A stretch of 53,029 bases of DNA from an uncultured Kiritimatiellota bacterium (GTDB lineage: Bacteria; Verrucomicrobiota; Kiritimatiellia; RFP12; UBA1067), in NCBI GenBank assembly GCA_934635385.1, contig CAKTZI010000026.1:1-53029 (forward strand), written 5' to 3'. Positions 40,076 to 47,720 of the stretch are shown piece by piece (the first letter of the stretch is position 1; each line of letters opens with the position of its first letter). The notes under the pieces were generated by a model that did no database searches, was not told where the DNA came from, and saw only the letters and a list, made by a program, of their open reading frames with translations. A program made the translations under genes and the position numbers.

Positions 40076-41482
40076 ATGAACAGCACGATTTTCCTTTTGG
40101 CGCTGGTGAAACTGGCTGCGCCGTTTACGGACGGGGCCGTCCTCCAGCGGGACGCGCGCGTTCCCGTCTGGGGCACGGGCGCGGCGGGCGAGGCCGTGCG
40201 CGTCGCGTTTGCCGGACAGGCGCGGACGACGACCGTCGGCGCGGACGGGCGCTGGCGCGTCGACCTGGAGCCGCTCGCGGCCTCGTCCGAGGGCCGCACC
40301 CTCACGGTGAACGGAGAAACGGTGCGGGACGTCCTCGTGGGCGAGGTCTGGCTCTGTTCGGGCCAGAGCAACATGGCCGTGCCCCTCTGGGGCGATTCGC
40401 CGCGTGCGCGCGATCGCCTTGGCGGACAGGTCGGACAGATCACGGCGCGGCCGACGCTGCGGTTCGCGAAGCTGCAGAACGCCTGGAGCGACGTGCCGCA
40501 GACGGAGGAGAAGGTCGTCTGGGAACGGGCCATGCCCGCGTTCCTCGTGAAGGGCGACATCTCGGCCGTCGCGTTCTGGTACGGACAGTACCTGCAGGGC
40601 GCGCTGGACGTGCCGGTCGGGCTCTTCGTCGCCTGCGTCGGCTCGACGGACATCGAGACGTGGATCCCGGACTGCCGGACGCCCTGTCCGCCGGCGCACG
40701 CGGGCAAGAACGGGCAGCAGCCCGCGCAGCACCACAACGGGAAGGTCGCGCCGATCTGCCCGTACGCCCTGCGCGGGGCGATCTGGTACCAGGGCGAGAG
40801 CAACACGTTCGCGTCGGAGGTGCCGAAATACGCCGACAGGATGCGCGACCTGCTGTACGGGTGGAAGCGCGTCTTTGGGAATCCGCGCTTCAAGCTCTAC
40901 TTCGCCCAGCTCTGCCCGTGGGGCAATCCCCTTGTCCCGCAGATGCAGGAGGCCCAGCAGCGGTTTGCGGACGCCGAGCCGGATGCGGGCATGGCCGTCC
41001 TCTGCGACGTCGGCAACCTGCACGACATCCATCCGAACGACAAGCAGGTCGTCGGCCTGCGGCTTGCGCTCTTGGCGCTCAAGCGCGACTACGGCTTTGC
41101 GGACATCGTGGCCGATTCGCCGACCCTGCGGTCGTGGCGCGTCGAGGACGGCAAGTTCCTCCTGGACTTCGACCACGTGACGCGCTGGAGCGTCTACGAC
41201 CCGGACTGGCGGACGCAGCGGGATCCGGCGAACAGCCGCGACTACGGCTTTGAGGTCGCCGGTGACGACGGCGTGTGGGTCAAGGCGCAGATCGGAAACT
41301 TCCAGCAGGCGGCGGATTCGGCGCATCCCGAATACCGGGGGCAGATCACGAACCGGACGCTTGTCGTCTTCGCGCCGGAGGTGCGCGCGCCGCGCAGGCT
41401 GCGCTATCTTCATGCCGCGCCGTGGCGGGGCTTTCTCATGAACGAGGCGGGCCTCCCCGTCGGCGCGTTCCACATCGACTGA
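40076..41482 (+). CDS. SASA-family acetylesterase (sialate O-acetylesterase-like)
   Basis: 468 aa from ATG at 40076, seven bases after the GH106-like stop. The family start is typical (LAAPFTDGAVLQRDARVPVWG), followed by the nucleophile motif GQSNM with Ser98 and IWYQGESNTFA with further active-site residues, and NLHDIHPNDKQVVG supplying the Asp-His pair. The enzyme removes O-acetyl groups from sugars. In this context the target is more likely plant cell wall acetyl groups than sialic acid. A hydrophobic N-terminus (TIFLLALVKLAA) is a weak signal peptide. Confidence 0.88.
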   Translation: MNSTIFLLALVKLAAPFTDGAVLQRDARVPVWGTGAAGEAVRVAFAGQARTTTVGADGRWRVDLEPLAASSEGRTLTVNGETVRDVLVGEVWLCSGQSNMAVPLWGDSPRARDRLGGQVGQITARPTLRFAKLQNAWSDVPQTEEKVVWERAMPAFLVKGDISAVAFWYGQYLQGALDVPVGLFVACVGSTDIETWIPDCRTPCPPAHAGKNGQQPAQHHNGKVAPICPYALRGAIWYQGESNTFASEVPKYADRMRDLLYGWKRVFGNPRFKLYFAQLCPWGNPLVPQMQEAQQRFADAEPDAGMAVLCDVGNLHDIHPNDKQVVGLRLALLALKRDYGFADIVADSPTLRSWRVEDGKFLLDFDHVTRWSVYDPDWRTQRDPANSRDYGFEVAGDDGVWVKAQIGNFQQAADSAHPEYRGQITNRTLVVFAPEVRAPRRLRYLHAAPWRGFLMNEAGLPVGAFHID

Positions 41483-41512
41483 CATTGAAAATGTTCTGAA
41501 AGGAAAAGGGAA

Positions 41513-42649
41513 ATGAAGAAGTGTCTCTGTGCGTGCGGGGCGAGCCTGCTCGCGTTCCTGTCGTCGGCGAGTCCGTCGGACGTCGCGAAGTGGGATGCGC
41601 GCATGGCGCTGAAGGATGCCGTGATTACGAACGGCGTCAAGTGGATTGACGGACGGAACCTGCCGCTCGAAGGACGGGCGTTCAACGACACGGAACGGTA
41701 TTACGACCGACTGCCGGCGAACGTGACCACGAACGTCAACGGCGGCGTGCGCGCGCTGAAGCGCCACACGTCGGGTATGCTCTTCCGGTTCGCCACGGAT
41801 TCGCGGAAGCTCCATTTCCGGTGGCAGCCGACCAGCGCGAGCCTCGCCATGGATCACATGCCGGCGACGGGCGTCTCGGGCATTGACGTCTATCGCTGGA
41901 ATGCGGCGAAGGGCCGCTGGCTCTACGCGTCGACCGGCCGCATCACGGACGCGCGGAAAGGCGGCTCGCTCACGCTCAACTGGACGCCGGGGACGCCTTG
42001 CGTCGTCAACCTGCCGCTTTACAACGGCGTGGAAAGCTTTGAGCTGGGCATCGAGCCGAAGGCGACGGTCGAGACGGTCGCGCACAGGAGCGGCATCGAG
42101 AGGCCGGTCGTCTTCTATGGCACGTCGATCACGCAGGGCGGCTGCGCGTCGCGGCCGGGGCTTGCCTTTGTCAACCGTGTCGGCCGAGATCTTGACGTGC
42201 CCGTCGTCGGCCTCGGCTTCTCGGGGTCGGGCGTGATGGAGTTCGAGATGAGCGAGCACCTGGCGCGCATCGACGCGAGCTGCTACGTCCTGGACTGCCT
42301 TTGGAACATGAGCCTGCGCGAGAAGGATCAGCCGGGCCGGTCGGTCGAGGCGAATTACGAGCCGTTCATCCGCAACCTCCGCGCGAAGCGTCCGAACGTG
42401 CCGATCGTCATGGCCGAACAGTGCGACGTTCACCTTTACGGGCCGAGCGAGAAGGATCGTTTTGTCCGCAAGCTCTACGAAAAGCTGGTCGCCGAGGGGT
42501 GGAAGAACCTCGTCTACCTGCCGAAGGGCGAGATGTTCACGGGCGACGGCGAAGGGACGGTGGACGGGTGCCACCCGAACGACCTTGGCATGCAGTCGAT
42601 GGCGCACGCTTTCGGCCAGGCCGTCCGTCAGGCGTTAGGTCTGCGCTGA
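41513..42649 (+). CDS. SGNH/GDSL hydrolase with N-terminal GxDLY-type domain
   Basis: 378 aa, preceded by AAAGGAAAAGGG. The signal peptide is CLCACGASLLAFLSSASP. Residues ~40-185 are a beta domain with TGVSGIDVYRWN, the GxDLY-type motif found N-terminal to such esterases. Residues ~190-378 carry the SGNH catalytic blocks: YGTSITQGG (Ser), GLGFSGSG (Gly), AEQCDVH (Asn-block position altered) and DGCHPNDLGMQ (Asp, His). It probably deacetylates polysaccharides together with the SASA enzyme encoded upstream. Confidence 0.85.
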   Translation: MKKCLCACGASLLAFLSSASPSDVAKWDARMALKDAVITNGVKWIDGRNLPLEGRAFNDTERYYDRLPANVTTNVNGGVRALKRHTSGMLFRFATDSRKLHFRWQPTSASLAMDHMPATGVSGIDVYRWNAAKGRWLYASTGRITDARKGGSLTLNWTPGTPCVVNLPLYNGVESFELGIEPKATVETVAHRSGIERPVVFYGTSITQGGCASRPGLAFVNRVGRDLDVPVVGLGFSGSGVMEFEMSEHLARIDASCYVLDCLWNMSLREKDQPGRSVEANYEPFIRNLRAKRPNVPIVMAEQCDVHLYGPSEKDRFVRKLYEKLVAEGWKNLVYLPKGEMFTGDGEGTVDGCHPNDLGMQSMAHAFGQAVRQALGLR

Positions 42650-42775
42650 GGCGCGAACGAATTGACGTGACGGCCTTTTTGGCAGATCGCCGACAACGGC
42701 ATCATCCTGAGTCAGCCGTACTGGGCCGCGTTGTGGTGAGCTTGAGCGGAGCTTCGTTCTCAGGCGGGGGGAATA

Positions 42776-42784
42776 TGGTATAAT
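42776..42784 (+). promoter_or_regulatory. Extended -10 box of ruvB
   Basis: ATGGTATAAT ends at 42784, 11 bases before the GTG start at 42796. An in-frame ATT at 42793 is nearer. No Shine-Dalgarno is visible, so the leader would be only a few bases. Confidence 0.55.
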
Positions 42785-42795
42785 ACGCAGTCATT

Positions 42796-43788
42796 GTGCG
42801 TGAGCGGCAGAGCGAGGAACTGAACCGGTCGACGGCGTTCGACAACCGGCTCCGTCCGACGGACTTTCAGGGGTTCGTCGGGCAGGAGAAGGTGCGCGAC
42901 CGCCTGCTTCTGGCCGTGAAGGCCGCGAAGGATCGCGGCGAGTCGCTCGACCACGTGCTGTTCTCCGGCCCGCCCGGCCTCGGCAAGACGACGCTCAGCT
43001 ACATCCTCGGCGAGGCGATGGGCGTGAACGTGAAGACGACGTCGGGTCCCGTCATCACGAAGCCCGGCGACCTCGCGGGGCTGCTGACGTCGCTGGAGCC
43101 CGGCGACATCGTTTTCATCGACGAGATCCACCGCATGGCGAAGACGGTCGAGGAATACCTCTACTCCGCGATGGAGGATTACGCGATCGACATCATGCTC
43201 GACCAGGGGCCGAACGCGCGCTCCGTGCGCCTCGACCTGCCGCGCTTCACGCTCGTCGGCGCGACGACGCGCATCGGCCTCATCGCGGCGCCCCTGCGCG
43301 CGCGCTTCGGGCTCGTGAACCGCCTTTCCTATTACGAGCCGCCGGAGCTCGCCGAGATCGTGAACCGCTCGGCGGCGAAGCTCGGCGTGGACATCGATGC
43401 GGATGGCGCGCTGGAGATCGCGCGCCGGAGCCGCGGCACGCCCCGCATCGCGAACAACCTGCTGCGGCGCGTCCGCGACTACGCGCAGGTCAAGGCCGGC
43501 AACTTCATCACCGGCGATGTGGCGAAGGCTTCGCTGTCGCTCTTGGAGATCGATCCGCATGGCCTCGACGAGATGGATCGGAAGATTCTTGAGACGATCT
43601 GCGCCAAGTTCGGCGGCGGTCCCGTCGGGCTTTCCACGATCGCCGTCTCCGTCGGCGAGGAGCCGGACACGATCGAGGAGGCCTACGAGCCGTTCCTGAT
43701 CATGGAAGGGTATCTCGAGCGCACGCCGAAGGGCCGTGTCGCGACGAACCTGGCCTATCAGACGCTGGGCCTCGAAAAAGGGTCCTGA
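42796..43788 (+). CDS. ruvB: Holliday junction branch-migration ATPase RuvB
   Basis: 330 aa from GTG. It begins with the family block LRPTDFQGFVGQEKVRDRL, then Walker A GPPGLGKTTLS, Walker B VFIDEIHRM, sensor LVGATTRIGLIAAPLRARFG and the C-terminal winged helix (DRKILETICAKFGGGPVGL). Length is normal. RuvB forms the hexameric motor that drives branch migration with RuvA. Neither ruvA nor ruvC is adjacent. The promoter suggests an almost leaderless message. Confidence 0.95.
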   Translation: MRERQSEELNRSTAFDNRLRPTDFQGFVGQEKVRDRLLLAVKAAKDRGESLDHVLFSGPPGLGKTTLSYILGEAMGVNVKTTSGPVITKPGDLAGLLTSLEPGDIVFIDEIHRMAKTVEEYLYSAMEDYAIDIMLDQGPNARSVRLDLPRFTLVGATTRIGLIAAPLRARFGLVNRLSYYEPPELAEIVNRSAAKLGVDIDADGALEIARRSRGTPRIANNLLRRVRDYAQVKAGNFITGDVAKASLSLLEIDPHGLDEMDRKILETICAKFGGGPVGLSTIAVSVGEEPDTIEEAYEPFLIMEGYLERTPKGRVATNLAYQTLGLEKGS

Positions 43789-43792
43789 AGAG

Positions 43793-43858
43793 ATGGCGTA
43801 CCAGAGCGAAGCTGAACTTGACGCAACTGACAGGAATGGCCCTACAGTTCACCCATGA
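43793..43858 (+). pseudogene. Possible hsdR start remnant
   Basis: Directly after ruvB a 21-codon frame begins MAYQSEAELDATD and soon stops. The first nine residues match the usual N-terminus of type I restriction HsdR/DEAH-helicase subunits. The rest of the gene is absent and the frame runs into the 3' end of the convergent ATPase gene. It may mark where an accessory insertion or deletion broke a restriction gene. The match is short and could be chance. Confidence 0.3.
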
Positions 43859-45008
43859 CAAAAGCGTCATAGTTCTCTCTTGTCACGCATGTCCATGACG
43901 CTTTGGGATAAGCCGTTCGGAATGCTTCTGGACACCGGGCCTTTGAACCTGTCCCCCACTTGAACTCGTAGGCGCGAAGCCCTCGATCAGCCGATTCTTC
44001 CACCCAGTCGATCTCCGCCTGGGCCGTGTTGCGCCAGAAATAGCAACGCGGAGCAATCGGCAAGAGCGCATGTGTCTTGAGTCGTTCGCAGATGAGATAG
44101 TTCTCCCACAGCTTGCCAATGTCATCCCGACAATCCAGCGGCAGAAAATTACCCAACACGCCGTTTCGCATGCCACAGTCGTTGAAGTAGATCTTTCGCG
44201 ACTTCTTCAGTTCGTTTCGGGCATTCCGTGCAAATGACGGCACGGCAAAACAGACGGAGCATTTTCCGAGGAGATCAATGTAGCGTTCGACAGACTCCTT
44301 GTCGATGCCGATGAGCCTAGACAGCTCATTGTAGGACACCTCAGATCCTATCTGAAGTGCCAGCGCTTTAAGCAGCTTATCGAGTACCGCCGGGCCTTTG
44401 ACGAACTTCCACGCGAGAATGTCCCTGTAGAGATACCCAGTACAGAGTTCGCGCAACCTGTGTACGGCATCCTGAAACGTCTTGGCCGTGGCGATTTCTG
44501 GATACGTGCCGTAGACGATTCGCGTTTCAAGCGCATTGCGTTCCTCCCGAACGGATGTGTCTGCGGACAGCTCGGCAAACGAGAACGGCGAAAGCGAATA
44601 CTCAAACTTTCTGCCGACAAGCGGTTCATCGACCTGCCCCGACAGTTCAAACGATGAAGAACCCGTCACGATGATGCGTACATCCGGCATTTCGTCGTGT
44701 ATTAGCTTGAGCGTCCGTCCAATGCCGGGAATGCCCTGGGCCTCGTCCACAAACAGCGTTCGCGACGTGCCGACAATCCGGCGGAAACTCTCAAGCGAAA
44801 ACGCGCCGTAGTCTAGGATGGCCCTGTCGGCTGGATTGTCGCCGTTCATCGACAGAACACCGTCGTTCCGCATGGCTGGAGTGTCCAGAAGATGGCGAAC
44901 AAGCGTTGTCTTTCCTGTCTGCCGTGCGCCGAACAAGACAATGACCTTGCCGTCATTGATGTGTTGGCGAATCTCCTGTTCCACGGTTCTTTTGACGTAG
45001 GTGGACAT
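43842..45008 (-). CDS. AAA ATPase with DUF4143 domain (copy A)
   Basis: 388 aa, preceded by AAGGAG. Walker A GARQTGKTT lies at residues 27-35, Walker B is TLFVDEAQGIP, followed by VTGSSSFELSG. The C-terminal half is the DUF4143 nuclease-like region (YRDILAWKFVKGP, SYNELSRLIGIDKESVERYI, IYFNDCGMRNGVLGNF, AEIDWVEES). Such ATPases are common accessory genes of uncertain role, possibly defence or addiction. A promoter TTGAAC-17-TATATT lies at 45074-45046 on this strand, directly downstream of palindromic repeat copy 1. Confidence 0.85.
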   Translation of the reverse strand: MSTYVKRTVEQEIRQHINDGKVIVLFGARQTGKTTLVRHLLDTPAMRNDGVLSMNGDNPADRAILDYGAFSLESFRRIVGTSRTLFVDEAQGIPGIGRTLKLIHDEMPDVRIIVTGSSSFELSGQVDEPLVGRKFEYSLSPFSFAELSADTSVREERNALETRIVYGTYPEIATAKTFQDAVHRLRELCTGYLYRDILAWKFVKGPAVLDKLLKALALQIGSEVSYNELSRLIGIDKESVERYIDLLGKCSVCFAVPSFARNARNELKKSRKIYFNDCGMRNGVLGNFLPLDCRDDIGKLWENYLICERLKTHALLPIAPRCYFWRNTAQAEIDWVEESADRGLRAYEFKWGTGSKARCPEAFRTAYPKASWTCVTRENYDAFVMGEL

Positions 45009-45045
45009 AATCTCCTTGTATTTAGCCTTTTACGGATATGCGGAT

Positions 45046-45074
45046 AATATACCATAAAGATTCTTCGGGTTCAA
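45046..45074 (-). promoter_or_regulatory. Sigma70-type promoter of ATPase A
   Basis: On the minus strand TTGAAC (45074-45069) and TATATT (45051-45046) are separated by 17 bases, about 40 bases before the ATG. Confidence 0.5.
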
Positions 45075-45132
45075 CCGCGAAATCTTTAAAGAAATTTCGG
45101 TTTGGCCCGAAGAATATTTAGAGAAAGATAAC
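45060..45132 (-). repeat. Upstream palindromic element, copy 1
   Basis: The segment 45074-45132 is 81% identical (48 of 59 by eye) to 46572-46630. In this copy 10-base arms ATTCTTCGGG (45060) and CCCGAAGAAT (45106) enclose an inner palindrome centred on CTTTAAAG flanked by CGAAAT/ATTTCG. It lies immediately upstream of the ATPase A promoter. Confidence 0.65.
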
Positions 45133-45178
45133 GCTCGATTATGTCAAAGACGGCAACGACAGTCACTCGTTGCGTCGT

Positions 45179-46390
45179 TCAGTAAAGGAACCCGAACAGC
45201 CACAGCGGAATCTTGTTGCCGAGTCCGCGTTCGACGTCATCGTTGACGACAAAGCTGTTTGGCACATCCCTGATCTGCCCGAAGCCTTTTCCGCTGCCGC
45301 CGATCTCGAAATGCCATGTGCCGTCCACAAGGAAGTCCCCAAGGCCAGAAAACACGGCCGCATGATCCTTGCGGATTTGGTTGAAAAAGAACGTCTCACG
45401 TGCCGTTCCCCTGTCCGTACGCGGCGTCAGCGCATACATCAAGTTGGTGTTGTCGCAATAGATCTTTTCCGGCTTGGAGAGATTCTTCAGGTTCTCGCCC
45501 TTGGGCGGGACGAGCGCAAGCAGTCCGCCGCAGTCCAACGCGCCCAGTATCTTCAGCCCGGTGTTGCGCTCCGTCTCAAGTTCGCGATAGAGCCGGGACA
45601 TGTTTGGCTGCTGCGGGACGCTCGAGGCCAGTACCATCAGCATCTTCTTCGCCTTTCGGACGGTCTCGACCGAAACGTCCTCCACGGCCGGCCAGTCCGA
45701 CTCCAGCACCTTGTTGACGACTTCGCAGATCCTCTGGGCGTAGAGTCCGCCCGGCTCGCGGTAGAAGGGATAGAACCCCTCTCGAACGTATCGCTCGAAC
45801 AGCGGCAGCACCTTGACGGACGAAACGACGTCTGCGGCAATCGTCCGATGGGCGGACAGAATGTCCTCCAGGCTGACTGCCGCAAGTCGCGCAACGCCCT
45901 CAAACGCAAGGAACTCGCGGAACGAGAGGCCTTTCAGCGTGTACACGCCCTGTCGCCGTGAGAGGTCGCCGCGCGCATTCTCGATCCGCAGAATCGACGA
46001 CCCGCTGTAAACGAAATTCAAGTCCGGGAACTGGTCATAGAGGTTCTTGATCAACAATGCCCAGTCCTTGCCGAAATGATGCACTTCATCGACGAAGACG
46101 TGCGTGTAGCCATGCGTGTGGAAATACTCAACCGCGTCCCGGACGCGATGATTCGAGAACCAAAGATCGTCAAGACTGATGTAGACGGCCTTTCCGCCAA
46201 CGCCAAACGCCTCGCGAATGCGTTGCAGCATCAGCGTTGTCTTCCCTGTCCCCCGTGCGCCCTTGATGCAGATCAAGCGACCGCGCCAGTCAATCTCCTT
46301 GCTCAAGTAGCGGTGGAAATTCATCGACACCGCCGAGACAAGACGATCCGACGTGTCCAAGATTTCCTGCATCTCTTCAGTGCCAATCAT
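45179..46390 (-). CDS. AAA ATPase of the DUF4143-associated type (copy B)
   Basis: 403 aa, preceded by AGAGGAG. Walker A KGARGTGKTT lies at residues 43-52, Walker B is HVFVDEVHHFG, then FVYSGSSILRIE. The C-terminal half carries SRLYRELETERNTGLKIL, IYCDNTNLMYALTP and a tail with VDGTWHFEIGGSGKGF. Same general family as copy A but only distantly similar. Its leader contains a sigma70-type promoter (TTGACT-18-TATAAT at 46527-46498) and, further upstream, a second copy of the palindromic element. Function is unknown. Confidence 0.83.
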   Translation of the reverse strand: MIGTEEMQEILDTSDRLVSAVSMNFHRYLSKEIDWRGRLICIKGARGTGKTTLMLQRIREAFGVGGKAVYISLDDLWFSNHRVRDAVEYFHTHGYTHVFVDEVHHFGKDWALLIKNLYDQFPDLNFVYSGSSILRIENARGDLSRRQGVYTLKGLSFREFLAFEGVARLAAVSLEDILSAHRTIAADVVSSVKVLPLFERYVREGFYPFYREPGGLYAQRICEVVNKVLESDWPAVEDVSVETVRKAKKMLMVLASSVPQQPNMSRLYRELETERNTGLKILGALDCGGLLALVPPKGENLKNLSKPEKIYCDNTNLMYALTPRTDRGTARETFFFNQIRKDHAAVFSGLGDFLVDGTWHFEIGGSGKGFGQIRDVPNSFVVNDDVERGLGNKIPLWLFGFLY

Positions 46391-46497
46391 TTTCCACTCC
46401 TCTTTGATTCGTTTCTAAAAGAACTAATCCTGTGCCGGATTTAGTTATTGCAACAACGAGATTCGTATCTGCTTTAGATGTTTGAACAACGAACTTG

Positions 46498-46527
46498 ATT
46501 ATAGCAAAACCCGTCATTCCCAGTCAA
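46498..46527 (-). promoter_or_regulatory. Sigma70-type promoter of ATPase B
   Basis: On the minus strand TTGACT (46527-46522), 18 bases, then TATAAT (46503-46498); the transcript would carry a ~100-base leader. Confidence 0.55.
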
Positions 46528-46571
46528 GGCCGTGTACGGAGTCCCTGTAGAAGAATCGTCTTTAAGGAAAA

Positions 46572-46630
46572 TCCGCGAAATTTTCAACGAAATTTCGGTT
46601 TTACCAAAAGGATCTTTAGAGAATGATAAC
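46572..46630 (-). repeat. Upstream palindromic element, copy 2
   Basis: Counterpart of 45074-45132. Despite substitutions it keeps a perfect 8-base inverted repeat (CGAAATTT and AAATTTCG around a 6-base loop) and the shared TTTAGAGAA-GATAAC end. It lies 45 bases upstream of the ATPase B promoter. Confidence 0.6.
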
Positions 46631-46668
46631 ATCTGGCTGGGGTAAAAAAAAACGGCATGTTTGATTGA

Positions 46669-46905
46669 TTGAGGCAATTGCAAAACCTCGGCCGCGACAA
46701 GCGCGGCCCTCCCGTCTCAAGGCTGCGCTTTCACGAACTCCGGCACACGTTTGCCGTCCGTGCGATGGAGATCAGCGACTTTGACATCAAGTCCCTCTCG
46801 GAGATCCTAGGACACAAGAACGTATCCTTCACGCTCAATGTCTATGGCCGCGCCAACCTCCAGCAGAAGACCCGTTGCATGAATCTCCTGAACGATCTTC
46901 TGTAG
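46669..46905 (+). pseudogene. Tyrosine recombinase C-terminal remnant
   Basis: 78 aa from a TTG. LRFHELRHTFAVRAM holds the HxxR box, ILGHKNVSFTLNVYGR the later His and the catalytic Tyr. The box I arginine and the whole N-terminal DNA-binding part (about 200+ residues) are missing, so it cannot be a complete integrase. It borders the ATPase island and probably records the integration event that brought it. Confidence 0.75.
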
Positions 46906-46944
46906 AGACGTTTGGGTGTGGGTTACGTCAGACCTCCGCATCGG

Positions 46945-47556
46945 CTACCCGACGCGCTCGAAGTCGCTCGCCGGGTGCTTGCAGACCGGACAGATGAAGT
47001 CCTTCGGCAGCTCCTCGCCTTCGTAGAAGTAGCCGCAGATCACGCAGCGCCAGCCGCGCTTCGTCGCCGTCGCCGCCGGCTGGGGCTTCGGCTTGATCGC
47101 GCGCTGGTAGTACGAGTAGGTCGCCGTCTCCTCGTCGGACGAGACAAGCGCGTCCGTGACGTCGGCGAGAAACAGGAGGTGCGTGCCGAGGTCGATCGTC
47201 TGGAACACCTTCGCGCTGATGACGGCGTTCGTGTCCCTGTCGACGGCCCTGACGCCGTTCGCGAGACGCGGCGCGGGGAAGTCCGCGAACTTGTCGACGG
47301 TCGCGCCGCTCTGGAAGCCGAAGCGTTTGAAGAGGTCGAACGACGCCGATTCGGCGATGACGGAGACGTTGAAGACGCCCGTGCGCGCGATCATGCCGCA
47401 GGTTCGGTTCGCCTTGTTGACGGCCACGCACACGCGCAGCGGATCGTTCGTGACCTGTTGGAACGTGTTGACGATGCAGCCGTTGTCCTTGTCGCCCTCG
47501 CGTGCCGTCAGCACGTAGAGGCCGTACCCGATCTTGAACATTGCCTTCGTATCCAT
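46945..47556 (-). CDS. Flavin reductase-rubredoxin fusion (high-molecular-weight rubredoxin type)
   Basis: 203 aa from ATG at 47556, preceded by AAAGGAG. Residues ~1-150 are a flavin-reductase-like FMN domain (FKIGYGLYVLTAREGDKDNG, NTFQQVTNDPLRVCVAVNK, GTHLLFLADVTDA). The C-terminal ~40 residues are rubredoxin with CVICGYFYEG and CPVCKHPASDF binding one iron. In anaerobes such proteins pass electrons from NAD(P)H to flavodiiron proteins that reduce O2 or NO. The promoter TTGACT-17-TATATT is at 47651-47623 on this strand. Confidence 0.9.
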   Translation of the reverse strand: MDTKAMFKIGYGLYVLTAREGDKDNGCIVNTFQQVTNDPLRVCVAVNKANRTCGMIARTGVFNVSVIAESASFDLFKRFGFQSGATVDKFADFPAPRLANGVRAVDRDTNAVISAKVFQTIDLGTHLLFLADVTDALVSSDEETATYSYYQRAIKPKPQPAATATKRGWRCVICGYFYEGEELPKDFICPVCKHPASDFERVG

Positions 47557-47622
47557 GGTTCGACTCCTTTGTTTCTGTGTTTTCTGAAACGGGCTTCGCC
47601 GTGCGCGCCGCCCGACAGGGGA

Positions 47623-47651
47623 AATATAGCAAGAAATGCCGTCTGAGTCAA
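47623..47651 (-). promoter_or_regulatory. Sigma70-type promoter of rubredoxin-flavoprotein
   Basis: Minus strand TTGACT (47651-47646), 17 bases, TATATT (47628-47623). It is one of the few complete -35/-10 pairs in the window, with a ~60-base leader. Confidence 0.65.
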
Positions 47652-47676
47652 TGCCCCCCACAAGGCAATCTGATTT

Positions 47677-47685
47677 TGATATAAT
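47677..47685 (+). promoter_or_regulatory. Extended -10 box of GH78 gene
   Basis: TTGATATAAT ends at 47685, giving a leader of ~30 bases before ATG 47721 and its GAGG. Confidence 0.5.
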
Positions 47686-47720
47686 GCCTTATCTTAGTTA
47701 ACGGAAAATTGAGGATGCCA

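Noticed and set aside
37130..42607. Very long open frame of over 1,800 codons on the minus strand
   Set aside because: It mirrors four well-recognised plus-strand genes in G+C-rich DNA; the predicted protein is Arg/Ala/His-rich with no domain, a typical antisense artefact.
42650..42775. Coding-like peptide QIADNGIILSQPYWAALW between the SGNH gene and ruvB
   Set aside because: Too short, no start and no family match; could be chance or a lost gene's tail.
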